64,000 bases of DNA from Platycnemis pennipes (lineage: Eukaryota > Arthropoda > Insecta > Odonata > Platycnemididae). The notes beneath the pieces were generated by a model. That model saw only the letters and a program-made list of their open reading frames with translations. It searched no databases and was not told where the DNA came from. Where the stretch lies: the NCBI GenBank assembly GCA_933228895.1, contig OW121852.1:133233544-133297543 (forward strand), given 5' to 3'. Position numbers and translations under genes: made by a program. The number at the start of each line of letters is the position of its first letter. Within the stretch, counting starts at the first letter, position 1. Below, in pieces: positions 43,772-55,022 of this stretch.

Positions 43772-45071
43772 GGCTGTATCCGAATTCATTAGCCTTTAGG
43801 AATTAGCCATGTTCCTTTAGCCATCGAAGGTGCCTGAATTCCCCGATGACTAAAGGGAGCATGAATTCGGACGAAAGCTACAGTGTCGCAACCTACGGTG
43901 TAACAATGGTACTTTAAAACAAATAAGTAGCAATAACCTGAATTGAGGTACTTGTATTTCACTCGCGCTCATTTTTGAAGAACTTTTGTAAAAGTTCTTT
44001 TGTTGTTTTTGAAGTTAAAAGGATGATCACCGGAGATATTCTGTTTTAATTAAAAACTATTTTATCAGCAAATAAACTATTTTAAGCTCGAGCATTTACA
44101 TAGATTGTTATTATATTATTATTTGATCAAATTCTCACTGTAGCGGTAAGACTTTCTCCATTTTCGCCTACGTCTAGCATTACAAAGCCTTTATTTCCAG
44201 ATATTCCAAGTAGCAATCACCTTTCGGTTATTATTTTACGTAATTTAATGCTTCTTCCATTATAATTACACAAACTTTGTTTTGAAGTGCTTCAATTTAC
44301 AACCTAATCCATGGTTACGTCCAAGTGCAATGTCGTACCTAGAGTACATCTACTTACAAATTGTTAGTGCAGATAATAAAATGGAAAGGAACAGATCTGT
44401 TGGTGAAATACTCAGTTTGGTGATGAAATCGAGGCTGAGGTTTTATTAAATATCGGCCGCGTTTTATTACAAATAATGTACAAGCAAAAGAGAAAACTAC
44501 CGTACGAATTTCATAAACTCATATCAGCCAATTCAACCACTTGCCTCACAATTATTCTTCAAAAAACAGAAAAGCAATTTATCTCACCTATTTATAGAAA
44601 TATTTGTGTTCTTTGAATATTTACCACTCCGAGTTTAATGTCTTAGCAAGATAAAGTCATGAATTATTTTCCGTTATACATTTAGGAATTGCCTATTTAA
44701 TTTATATTTGTCATTTTTAACATTTGAATTTCAATCTTTCTGATGGGAAAAAAACGAAATAATATCAAACTCACACATGAAGTATTTCTTCGGCTCCTTT
44801 ATGAGCAATAAAAATCGCGCAAGTAATTGTTTACATTTTGTTACCACAACAACCATTCTAGTCTACCCTCCAAAGGCGCTAAGAATTATGGGATGGTTTT
44901 TAAAAATGGCGATGGAAAAGGATACACTTCATGCTCACTTTGCTGAAGGCAACATTAGGTGACTAAATTCGGTGACTAAACTGATGCCTACGAATTCGGA
45001 CACACTACAAGATGGCTTCCTCCCTACGAAGAGAGCATTTAGGCAGCTAATTGGCGAATTCGGACACGGCC
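43772..45071. mobile_element. TIR element flanked by ATA, 1.3 kb, non-autonomous
   Basis: Left end GGCTGTATCCGAATTC at 43772 and right end GAATTCGGACACGGCC at 45056-45071 form the inverted repeat GGCYGTRTCCGAATTC. ATA is on both sides (43769-43771 and 45072-45074). GAATTCGGAC recurs just inside both ends (43870 and 44992), giving subterminal repeats. The interior is AT-rich. A 61-codon ORF at 44777 shows no transposase feature. Superfamily undetermined. Confidence 0.7.
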
Positions 45072-45074
45072 ATA

Positions 45075-47580
45075 GTCTCCCTAGCCTTGCGATTCAGACG
45101 ACTACAGCGATCGTTAGAGAGAGAGGCTCTTTGCGGGTGAAGTGGCTATCGACTGCTGAGTCGGGCTCGGATTCCAACGGCAAAGCAGCTTAGTTAGAGC
45201 TGAAGGGTGTTCTTCCGGGAAGTCACCGCCTCCCGCAAATGGATGGGACGCCCTTGGAGCGGGAATTTCACACACCCCATCTTTGTCGGCAGTGGTGCCA
45301 GATTTTTCGACCCTCAATCCGCCCAATTCCTTTCTTTTCTCGCCGCACGCCAAGATTTACACAATATTAAATGTATAACGACCAGGTGGTTTAATTTCGA
45401 TATAAAAATAGACATAACATGGTAAAATGTTCAATTAGTATTTATTTTGTCGGATCAAAGGAACAAATAGTAAAAAGGTAACATTGATGAAACCCTAAGA
45501 GCAATAATTGAAAAAATATTAACTATTGCAAGAGGTCATTAATTTAGTAAATTATGAAAATCAATTATTCATATTTTTAATGATTTTTAAACATGTGACC
45601 TGTTTATGGTCAAACACTTCATTTGAATATCGACTTTTACCTGATTAAAAATATCCTTTTTAAATGAGGAATAACTTCATTGTAAGTTCTAACGCTGCAA
45701 TAATCCATTAGAAAAAATTTTTTTTTCATTGAAAATTGTTGTTTTTTGTACAAGAAATGAAGAGCATTCTACTAATACGAAACATATTTTAGAAGTGCTT
45801 ATATTAATCCTTAAATAAATTATTTTTCCAATTCTCAAGAAATTACAAATATTCCTAACTGCTCGATCATTTTGGTAGGGTCTGGCGTCAGGCCTCTAGT
45901 CAGTGATACTTTGCTGTTGCCGTATGTTTAAGTAATTGCTTTAAAAGTATGGCGGAAGGCAGGGTTACATTGGTGGAGTTTTAAGGGGTCTAAAAGTAAA
46001 AATTAATGATGGCCTTCGAGTTTTTCATCAAAAGTTTTTCTCGTTAACTTTTTATAAATTTTTGAATCGATCAAATGATTCAAAGATTCAAATGCGAGAT
46101 TATTGCTTTGGTTTTGGCATTACCACGAGTAAAACCTGTTTTAGCCGGCTAGAATAGCTCTGATTGACTGACGTTTAAAGATTTAAACGCTTGCATACGA
46201 TTATTACAATTTGAGGAAGAGTTATACTCTAACTCCGAATGTTACATGAAAACCGTCGAATAGAGCGGCTATCACGAGCATATATTTCACAAGCCAACTG
46301 TAAAATGGAAATTAAAAAAAACCTGCAAACATCTCGTATAAACCTTGCTCTTAAAGACAAAAATGCGTTCAAGAAAAAATTGTTGCCGGAAAAAGTTCCG
46401 GGGATTTTTGTAGCGAAGGCTTTAAAGAGTAAAGAACTGGCACCCGAGGTCGACATGTGAAATTCTTAAGGGCGTGCAGTCACAGACACGGGCATTAACT
46501 CGGGAGACCTTTCTCTTATTGCGACAAACGAGGCCTTTTGATGGCGTACGCTCGGTTGTCATAGAGCCTCAAAGAAGTTCTTGAGGACCACATTATTACA
46601 CCCGAGGCATTTTCGTTTGCCTGGACATTACGGACCTCAAAAACAGGTGTACTGAGCAGTTTTCGTGTAGAAAGAAATGTTTCATTCATTTTCTATTTCA
46701 TTTAATGTTATTAGAATGGGTAGATATTTATTTTTCAGGTTAATTATCACCAATTTTTTATCAACAAAGGATGTGCATTTTCCGTGGCACTGTCCAGTAT
46801 CCTCCACAGCCTCCCATGTGATTGGGGTCTTGCTGGTATCCTAATCGTGCCAAGACCCTCGAAACAACTTCTTCAGGAGGTTGATTTATTTTTCGGCAAA
46901 AATTAAATTTTCACTCGATAAACAGGTAGCATTTGCACATAAGGCATGTGAAGGCATATTTTGACATCACATTAGATAGATGGCCTCGCTTTGGCTTAAT
47001 TGCAGAATTCTATTCCCTCTCCGACCATTATAAGGCAGAAAATATTATTACTTTTGACGCAATACTTCTCCCAAGGTATAAATTATCCAATCGGTCCACC
47101 CATGATAAAACAAGCATTGAGGTACGAGGTTTGAACCTCTAAGCAGTCTGGGTTTCACATTATATATTAACAAACCATTCCATTGGTTCTCATTCCAATG
47201 CCCCCTGAGTAAGAAATAATGTTGTGGTTCCAATGGAATCATGCTTAAAATAAGGCACATTTCTCTCCATTAATAATAATCTTGATTAATACAAAGCCAA
47301 AACGCAGGCCTCGCATGAAATATATAGCGTGATTCGTTGAGAATGTTAAATAGAAGAAATATCTGAGGTAAACTGAATATCAGGTAAACTATAAATATAA
47401 AAGGTAGCAGGTAAACAGAAAGGCCACAACTTTTGGATGGAGGTTTTCAAATACTCGTCCGTTCCCGGCGTTCTGAAAAAATCACGTTTTATGAAAAACG
47501 GTTGGAAAAAGAAAACAAAGAATGGTGAATTTTCTTAGGGAAGGCGTTCGGCGCGGCTCCAATGGGAACTAAGTATTTAT
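45075..47580. other. No feature recognised
   Basis: GC-rich start (45110-45350), then AT-rich. Small ORFs at 46229-46460 occur on both strands over the same span; the plus one is lysine-rich. Short AGGTAAAC direct repeats lie near 47367-47415. No domain, no terminal repeats. Confidence 0.5.
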
Positions 47581-48300
47581 TAGTATTTATTCATCTCCTT
47601 CCGATCGGCCTTCCGACGTGGGATGATACGGCCTCCTGCGTATTTTATGAGCGTCCCTGGGTCGATAGGTTTTATGCCGTTCCCCTTCCCTCCATCCGTT
47701 CAGCTGAAGACCGACGTCGCTACGAGAGGCTTTTCTCTGAACAGGTATCGGCTTGCGTCCACGTCTGCGGCGGCCGAGGGTTGAACCAGCGGCCCCCAGG
47801 TTAGCGTGGGTATTCTCTGGGCGCTTCGCCTTTAAAATCCCCCTCCCCTCCCTACGGCAGGAGAACGGATCCTCTGGAGATGAACACGCTCGGGGGATGG
47901 GGGGGGGGAGGGTGGGTGGGGGAGGAGGAGGGGGTGGAAGCTGAATGATCCGAGGCGAGAGCCACATTTCGCGCCGTAAAAATTCCCCGCCTCCAGAGAG
48001 GGAGGGATTGTGAATGCGCGGGAAGAGAAAAGTTGAAGATCGAAATGCGCATTGTGTTTTGCGAGACTATTCGGCTCCCGCGGGAAGGGAGGGTTGCCAC
48101 ACGAGGCTTGCTGCTTCTTTATTTTCAACGGCGTCATTTGTTTTTCCTCTCGTTCACCGCCAGAGAACGCTCGCGGTAATTCAGCCGAGCGCTATCGCCG
48201 ATGATGTAAAGTACAAGACTGAAAACAGGAGAAGGGCGAAATTGGACGAGCGAAATGGTCACGTTTGAGTGTAGATGCGAGCGTAGATTTGCGTGCAATG
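47581..48300. other. GC-rich stretch with G-run, possible CpG island
   Basis: CpG-rich. 47887-47935 is a run of G tracts (GGGGGG, GGGTGGGTGGGGG) able to form a G-quadruplex on +. ORFs overlap on both strands (63-126 codons) and include homopolymeric proline/glycine text, which argues against coding. Confidence 0.4.
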
Positions 48301-48717
48301 ACTAGGAATGAATGTTGAGAATCCATTTTTTTACTGTCCGTGTGCTTTTCCAAGAATAATGGGAAGTTGGCGAGAGAAGTACTCCCAAATAAACAGGACG
48401 AAATAGTACGTTTTCCGTAATGAGTAAAAAGTATGAACATATCAAACTCCACATGATTAAGTTAATACCGACCTATTAACTTATTTTTCAAGGAGATTTT
48501 GCGTCACCCAAAGGATGTTACTCCTGATTTTATAAATATACACTTGCCTGTAGTAACATTCTATTTTTAATTAATGATAATCATTGGTTTATTTTTAGAT
48601 AAGCATTATAGAATTATTCACGTTGAATAACTTCTGCCGAGATATAAATTCCATTTTAGAGTCTCATTCACCCATTTTTAGAAATTCTAGCTTTCGGAAG
48701 GCTAGGAGATATGAACT

Positions 48718-49389
48718 GGCATCATCATCATTCATCATCATTGGTCAACAATCCTAGGATTGGTATGACGCAGCCTTCCACTCGATTCTTCTATCGGCCA
48801 ACCTTTTCATTGCGACGTAATTCTTCTCTTTTACATCCTTCACAACCTGTTCCATGTATCTCATACCAGGCCTGCCTTTTCCATTCTTCCAGTTCACTTT
48901 TCCCTCGACGATAGTCTTCATCAGGCCATCGTGTCTTAAGATATGGCCGATTAAGTTGTCCCTTCTTCTTTTTAGAGTTCTTCTCTTTTCTCCTACTCTT
49001 CTTAGCACTTCCTCGTTACTTACTCGGTCGATCCATTTAATCTTCAGCATTCTTCTGTCGCACCATATTTCGAATGCTTCCACCCTTTTATTCTCCCCTG
49101 CTCTCATCGTCCATGCCTCACTGCCGTAAAGAAACTTGCCCCGCATGTATGTTCTGAGGAATTGCTTCCTTACTTCAAAGCTTGTATTTCTAGCTTTAAG
49201 TAGATTCTTCTTTTGATAGAACGCCCTCTTTGCCTGGGCTATCTTACTCACTATTTCTTTCTTGCTTCGTCCATCGTTGGTTACTCTGCTTCCCAGGTAA
49301 CAGAACTCTTTCCAGTTTTTGTCTTCCTAGTTTGACATTGGTTTTGGCCTCTTCTTTTCTGTTGCACTCCAATATTTTAGTCTTCTCCT
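48718..49389 (-). pseudogene. RTE-type LINE: C-terminal domain and 3' end
   Basis: Minus-strand frame open over 48754-49251: MSKIAQAKRAFYQKKNLLKA, RKQFLRTYMRGKFLYGSEAW, EAFEIWCDRRMLKIKWIDRV, SNEEVLRRVGEKR, NLIGHILRHDGLMKTIVEGK and RGRP-like GRPGMRYMEQ. This is the domain after the RT in RTE/BovB-like ORF2. A frame change at about 49252-49330 precedes FCYLGSRVTNDGRSKKEI and TKILECNRKEEAKTNVKLG. The 3' end has a TGATGATGAATGATGATGAT-type tail (48721-48740). Upstream it is cut at 49389 by another element and resumes at 50114. Confidence 0.85.
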
Positions 49390-50113
49390 CCCAGTGGGGA
49401 GAGACCATGCAAAAGACATTCATGAACTAATTCAAAAGTAGTCCACCACAGAACTATCCTGAGCATACATCCATAGAATGTTCATTGAATGTTCAAGTGT
49501 GAACTATTGATTTGAGGCTGTTCATAGATCGTTCATTTCCAGTCCACGAAGTATTATTCAAAAATGCACCCATGGTAGGTTAACCTCAAATGGCAATTTA
49601 AGAACACTTTAGTCATATTACATATATCGGTTAGGCATGAAAAATTGTAGTAAAGCCACTGCAGGGTAATACATTAGTAGTATTTGAAAATTGTGAGCAG
49701 TAACGATGTCTATCTATTTACTCACCGCAGTGAATTAATAGGTTATGTTCAACCGGAACGTATCAGAACCCTGTTATTATCAGGCTCATCTTTCGCATAT
49801 CCATTTCTGAGGAATGTGTCTGGGCTCATTAATTTTAATTACCGGATTCTTCTAAGAATTAAGAAATGGTTTCACGAGAATATCTTCTTATAATATACCT
49901 TCATACTTCATACGTTATTCATTCAAAAACAGTTCAGCGGCAATTCGTTCAAGTTAAACATTCTATGAAGTATTCCAATGAATGTTCTTTGCACTATCTG
50001 TGAGTGCCATTTGAACGTTCATTGAATGTCCTTCTTGAATAATCTTTGAACGTTCAAATAGTCTTGACTGAACGTTCTCTGAACATCTTTTGGACTATTA
50101 ATTCCCCACTGGG
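49390..50113. mobile_element. CCCAGTGGGG-ended element with subterminal GAACGTTCA repeats
   Basis: Ends CCCAGTGGGGA (49390) and TCCCCACTGGG (50113). Inside both ends there are clusters of GTTCATTGAATGTTCA- and TGAACGTTC-type words in both orientations (49470-49560 and 49930-50095). It splits an RTE-type reverse transcriptase between KIN (50114 side) and TKILE (49389 side), so it is a real insertion. Only short ORFs, none transposase-like (69 codons at 49684). The target duplication is at most 2-3 bp and not resolved. Confidence 0.75.
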
Positions 50114-50180
50114 CTTATTTATCTTCAGCTGATATCTGGATGAACTGCATAAGTATGTGAAATTGAGCTCAGATGGGACG
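50114..50180 (-). pseudogene. RTE-type LINE, continuation upstream of the insertion
   Basis: Minus strand reads YQLKIN at 50114-50135, the expected G-L-K-I-N block just before K-T-K. Similarity fades beyond about 50180. Confidence 0.5.
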
Positions 50181-50504
50181 CATAAGATCGTTGGTTGAAC
50201 CAGCCAGTAAAAAATGCGAGCAGGTCAAAAGAAAGCTAGTATTAAAAAAAAACATAAATTTGGGAAAATGTTGGAAATACATACAGTTAGACTGGTGATA
50301 CATTACATTTGTCATGACCAAACCAGATAGTGCTAGCACTAATTGGTAGCAAGATGTAGCAGGCTTGGTCTTCGTAAAGCATTGTGCGTAGCAAAGATCT
50401 GCTATATTTATTGATGTGGGATATGATAGGTTTACCTGTACATTCCTGTGTCACTGTTTAGTATAAAAATGGCAATTATATTTTTAATTTTATCCTTGAT
50501 CGGC
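50181..50504. other. No feature recognised
   Basis: AT-rich single-copy-looking sequence leading into the splice-site-like signal. Confidence 0.5.
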
Positions 50505-50506
50505 AC

Positions 50507-50592
50507 CTAATTTATTTCTTTCTCTTTTCTTTCAGGTAAGTGAAGAATTATTTTCGACCACAATTCCTCCTGTTTGGTTGCACACGCGAGAT
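50507..50592 (+). promoter_or_regulatory. Candidate recursive splice site (fused acceptor/donor) with downstream donor
   Basis: A CTAAT branch-point-like word at about 50507 is followed by a 24-nt pyrimidine-rich tract and TTTCAG|GTAAGT, with the boundary between 50535 and 50536. A second consensus donor, GTGAGTGAAG, begins at about 50593 after ATCG. The first part matches the zero-length exon of recursive splicing described for long introns of flies and vertebrates. The second donor could define a small 57-nt exon, as in vertebrate RS-exons. No coding exon of the host gene is visible in the window. Confidence 0.45.
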
Positions 50593-51140
50593 CGGTGAGT
50601 GAAGCTCGATTGACTCGATTGGCTGTAAGCCTAACATCCGCCCGACTACATCTCCGAGGGGAATTTTCACTTCAACTGACCTCCGAGTGCCTGGAGTTTT
50701 CTTCTCTCGTTTCCTTTCACCAAAGACTCCGCCTCCAATTTGGACTATTTGTCCTCAAAATTGAACGACTCGAAATATAAACCAGTTTCCACTTTCCGCG
50801 GATATTGATATTATTTACTCTCGAGTGACTGTAAGGGAAGGCGCTGAAGCAGTTTTCCCGCAGATTTCGTAGAAACTTTCTTTTCATTTTCTCACACGAA
50901 ATGCCTTCGAGTTACGAAACAACCCTATTTGGCAGTCATTAACTTTTGCAATCTCAACGCGTTGTCGGAATAGTTTTAAATCTATAGAACAGAAGCGGAT
51001 TTAAACTTGAAAGTCTCTTCTTCCTTAGCGCTCCTCGCAAATATTGAAGAGGACGTAATAAAGTCGCCCGAATATCGTTCGAAGCGCTCGTTTCAGTCGG
51101 ACAACGCTTACTTACGGAAGATCGACCGATCGATTCAAAA
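50593..51140. other. Unique sequence, no feature recognised
   Basis: Single-copy-looking, slightly GC-richer than the surroundings; a 68-codon ORF at 50574-50780 (+) has no recognisable domain. Confidence 0.5.
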
Positions 51141-51260
51141 TGTCATTTTGTCAACGTACCAGAAAGGATCACAAAAACCAGCATAGCAAAGAGATTGGTA
51201 GGTAAGAAATTATTGCAGTAGTCTGTGGTGCATGAAGGATGTTAATTGTCGGCACATTGG
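51141..51260 (+). mobile_element. LINE (C-like) 3' remnant
   Basis: TTCAAAATGTCATTTTGTCA..ACGTACCAG, then CAGCATAGCAAAGAGATTGG and GTGGTGCATGAAGGATGTTA follow the order of the LINE-B/C C-terminus and 3'UTR at 39960-40070. No tail. Confidence 0.55.
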
Positions 51261-51320
51261 TGCTAAGGAAACACAACTAATTATATTTCGAGAAAGCCTT
51301 TGTAACCAGTAATCACTTAA

Positions 51321-52269
51321 GGAGGCTCTACTAAATTATGAAGTAGATGCTTTTTTTGTGAAATTTTCCGGATACACAATTTTTTGGCCCTACTATCGAT
51401 TGGCAATAAAATAATGAGGACTTTCCATCATATATTTAAAGAAAAAAGACGTTGAAAATCAGCTATTTTATACGGGGTTACATGGCAGAGCGTAGCTCTT
51501 GCAATGAAATTTGCAGATTAATAATGTGAAGAGAAATGCCGCATCGACGAAAAACTAATATAAGATGCGCAGTTTTATGTACAATTTAGAATTGTAAAAA
51601 AGTGCTCGCATTACCACACTTGTTTTATTGACATTAATAAATATTTGCTCGAATAAAAGCAAAAAGGCCTTAGTTACATGATAGTGGCGCTACGGTATGT
51701 TGTTATGATTGGCAACGGTACTGATGACGGAACGTGCTTACAAGCCTATTGACTAACTTAACTTAAGAATATACTCTACCAAGGTCCCTCTTATATTTTT
51801 TGTGTAATTTAAATATTTCATTGGTTATTGACATTGTGTAATTAATACCAATGCTTCCAAATGGTAGCAGCGTCATTGTTGCCAAACAGTTTTCAAAAAT
51901 ATTAATATTAATAAAATTCAAAACGAAGAGTTGTATTTGCAAGGAAAGAGTTTAAAGCTAAGCAAGAAGATATTTCACCTATTTTAGAATACGCATTTGC
52001 GGGATTGAGCGTGTATTCTCACTTTATAAATTAACCGTGGCAACAACACATCACTCATGTTTCGAAGTCAAAATGAGTTAAGAGAGCTTGTAAAAAATAG
52101 AATGCAACTACATCGCGCTGTATAATAGCATACTAATACAATTATTGTGTATGTGTTATCACCCTATAGATGATTTTCCATATAGGTGTTTTTCTGGATC
52201 GGTATTTAGTCACTAAATAACATAGATCTTTTACGGGATTTTGAATCGCGGAGTCACGGTGGAACCTCC
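51321..52269 (+). mobile_element. TTAA-family non-autonomous DNA transposon, copy 5 (complete)
   Basis: 949 bp, GGAGGCTCTACTAAATTATG to CGGTGGAACCTCC, with TTAA at 51317-51320 and 52270-52273. The left end has a CACCG to TACTA change that weakens the inverted repeat. Confidence 0.9.
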
Positions 52270-52333
52270 TTAATTACCATGTAGACACTAACATCTAGAT
52301 GAACGTGACTATTATACCTTGCATGTACTATAC

Positions 52334-52380
52334 CTACGTAGTACCATGCAAGCCACTGCAAGAGTGTGTGGCAGAGGTTA
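52334..52380 (-). mobile_element. Older LINE 3' tail, target of the next LINE
   Basis: TACCATGCAAGCCACTGCAA-GAGTGTGTGGCAGAGG, an inverted, mutated hairpin. The tail of the LINE-A copy (52386 on) begins immediately beside it, within the 3'UTR end of this older copy. Confidence 0.7.
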
Positions 52381-52385
52381 AATAT

Positions 52386-52790
52386 ACATCTACATCTACA
52401 TAATACCCTGCAAGCCACCACAAGGGTGTGTGGCAGGGGGTGATTGCTCACCAAACATGCACTACATATCATGCATAAAAAAGGAATAGTATTAATATAG
52501 TAGTCAGAACTACACTATTTAAAAAAGATAGAAATTGCAAAGAAAACATGCAAAAACATTCTGTTAGTAGGGTTAGCTTTAAGTACTCATACCAACATGC
52601 AGCTACCAATGCTATCCATTGCTACTCTCCGATAGGACATATTTACCGTTATTCGTATCTCTAATTGTGCGAGGGAAAAAGGACATTTTGAATCGGTCGG
52701 TTCGGCAATCAATTTCTCTAACTTTATGATTATGGTCCAGTCTGCCATAGTAAGTTGGGGTTCGTAAAATATTTTAGATGGTAGAACTAG
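52386..52790 (-). pseudogene. LINE-A fragment: tail, 3'UTR, end of RT
   Basis: ACATCTACATCTACATAATA then a complete hairpin (loop CTTGT on the sense strand) and the A-type 3'UTR. The RT end at about 52640-52780 reads the KLIAEPTDSKCPFSL-type counterpart of LINE-A on a shifted frame. Truncated at about 52790. Confidence 0.8.
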
Positions 52791-53159
52791 ATGGTAGGTA
52801 GGTGGTACACGATATGGAGTAGATCGGCGCGAGCTCGAGATGCCATGTACGTACTTTTTTTGTAGCACAGAGTGAAAAGTCATGCGTGCGTCTTGGTTAA
52901 AGCGATTGTTAAGACGATGAATGACTTTCGGGGAATCGTAAGTTCTCAATAGTTAGCCGTACTCGAGCTACTCCTTCTCTCTACCTGCTGGAATAATGTT
53001 GCTTTAATCGTAGAGGATTACGGGTTCAAGGTGCTCACTGCTTTAGTTATATCGTCTCCATCTAACCTGACGTAATCCATGTTTAGCCGTGAGGCCAGAC
53101 AAGACATCCATATCCGAGGTGCTATTCGATCCCGCGACCTAAAAACAATCGTCGATAGA
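52791..53159. other. No feature recognised
   Basis: Mixed sequence between a LINE-A break and an RTE 3' end. A short region near 52980-53110 may belong to the following RTE copy but shows no readable frame. Confidence 0.4.
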
Positions 53160-53352
53160 AAAGTAAATGGGACGAATGGAAAAGAAAGGTATCGTTTTAA
53201 TTAAATGGAGCGAGAAGTGAAGGATGTGAAAGAGAAGAAATTCATGAACAATGCATGCATTGAGCATGGAGAAGTTAGCCAATAGGAGAATGGAGTAGAG
53301 AGTTGGGTCAAACCAATGCTAGGGTTATTAACTCATGATGATGATGAGGGAG
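53160..53352 (+). pseudogene. RTE-type LINE 3' end
   Basis: Plus strand reads REVKDVKEKKFMNNA, then LANRRME-like and SNQC-like text, matching the last 35 residues of the copy at 48754, followed by the ATGATGATGATGA tail at 53335-53349. Confidence 0.65.
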
Positions 53353-53868
53353 GCATTTATTAAAATGAGTACTTTATAATTTCCATTAGGCATGCAAGTT
53401 TTGCCGTGGTGCGAAAGCACTGGAAGCGACCAAAAAAATCCGGAAGAGATAGGGAGAATTAATATTTCTTGCGCACAAGGTTTTTTTGCGTGCTGCGCGC
53501 GCAGTCATACGACCTCGAAATTCCCTCACGCACACCCGCGCGCCTTTGCGCAGGTCGCAAACACAAGCGGGGAATGAAATAAACTCGGCCGCAATGATCG
53601 CGGAGTATGGTATGGGTTGAGTTTGGGAGGGCGACTCCTCTTCCTCCCCCCCCCCGTAGGAATGTGAAGATAAAAACTAAACTTACGGAAGGACGTTTCA
53701 AGACCCCAATGGCGCTACCCATCGTCGGGGCGGCAGACGGTCTTAAGCCAACGGGACCCTCACATCTGGCTGGGGACGGTCGGATTCGGGATATATCAGC
53801 GGTAGGGGTGGTATATAAGGAGCATTGAAGGGGAGGTGGTTGGGGAGGAGGGAATTTTTCCGAGGGTT
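53353..53868. other. GC-rich stretch, no gene recognised
   Basis: CpG-rich at 53490-53830 with a C-run at 53645-53657. Overlapping ORFs on both strands. Confidence 0.4.
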
Positions 53869-54590
53869 TTATTTATATATTTGCAATACTGACATGCAAA
53901 TTAGGAGCTGCGATGCAACTACTGCATGACACACGCAATAAAAGTTAGGTAAACGAGTCTCGTGCGGCTAGATGATAAAAATTCTACAAAATTAAGAAGT
54001 GATTATTGTTTGGAAAGATTTTTACTAATAAGTTGTTCCCTAGCATACATAGATTTGTTTATATTAAAACATGTTACATGCACTACTCACTACTCACTAC
54101 TCCAATAATTTTTTACCTTCCTATCGATTTGCTATGCTGCCTATCATGATATCTTGTGGCACGCCGATAAAATGACATTTTTACTCCATAGGTACAACAA
54201 TCTATCTCTGATCTTATTAATCTGATCAAACCTAGCATTATACGCAGAATTTATTAATATAGGTATATTTAACGTCATCTGAATGACGTTAAATATACCC
54301 CCCCGCTGAACTTGTGCTTTGATAGTAATTACTTTGCTAATTCTTCTATTGAAATCGTAATACAAATACAATATTCATTCGGGCCTTAAACAAATCTAGT
54401 GGATCTCCTTTGCACACGATCTAATTTTTTATCATACCTTCCTCGTACGGATCCCATATACTGTCGGCATATTCTAAGTCAGGCCTGACAAGTGTAAGAT
54501 ATCTTCTTCCTCGTACTCTCTCATCGTATTTACCAAGAATCCTTTTTACGAATCCTTATCTACTGTTCGCTACACGGCTTATTTTGCTGT
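53869..54590 (-). pseudogene. LINE-C copy, strongly decayed (3'UTR and RT C-terminus)
   Basis: CTGACATGCAAATTAGGAGC resembles the LINE 3'UTR start. 54160-54590 contains, on -, the FKM/NKIR/DQIN, V.R.HT-type and WDP-like (TACGGATCCCATATACTG) blocks of the RT. A 14-bp palindrome (ATTTAACGTCATCTGAATGACGTTAAAT) interrupts it at 54267-54294. No tail present. Confidence 0.6.
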
Positions 54591-54699
54591 TGTTGTCCCC
54601 CATGGCATTTATTCAGTGATGGTGACGCCTGAATATTTAATAGATACTATATTTGATAGTTATCAAGGGCATTGTAGCTCTTAATAGCATGTGAGTATT

Positions 54700-54750
54700 G
54701 CATATTTGGTGTACTTCACATCCTGCCATACACCCTCGTTGTGGCTCGCT
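54700..54750 (+). mobile_element. LINE tail interrupted by a LINE of opposite orientation
   Basis: GTATTGCATATTTGGTGTAC, CATCCTGCCATACACCCTCG, TTGTGGCTCGCT; the right half of the hairpin and the GTAGAT end are missing, and an inverted LINE-B begins at about 54752. Confidence 0.7.
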
Positions 54751-54751
54751 C

Positions 54752-55022
54752 ATCTATCTACATCCACATCTACCCGATACCCTGCAAGCCACCGCGAGGG
54801 TGTGTGGCAGGGGATGAAGATCAGCGAGCATGCACTACTGACATGCAAACAAGCAACTGTAGGGACTCATGCAACTAGATTGTTAGTAACTATAGTATTT
54901 AAGGGATTAATACATGCATCATGCACTACAGACTACTCTAAAATATTTCCCCTACCTATCCCTTTGCTATGCTGCCTATTCTGGTCTCTTATAGTGCGGG
55001 GGGAAAAATGCCATTCTATCAC
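54752..55022 (-). mobile_element. LINE-B 3' end (tail and 3'UTR)
   Basis: TCTACATCCACATCTACCCG then a complete hairpin and the LINE-B 3'UTR, ending near GGAAAAATGCCATT (55013) close to the end of the RT. It sits inside an opposite-strand tail. Confidence 0.8.

Noticed and set aside
47562..47967. ORFs in the GC island as an exon or promoter-proximal gene
   Set aside because: Both strands are open and the products are homopolymeric (Pro or Gly runs).
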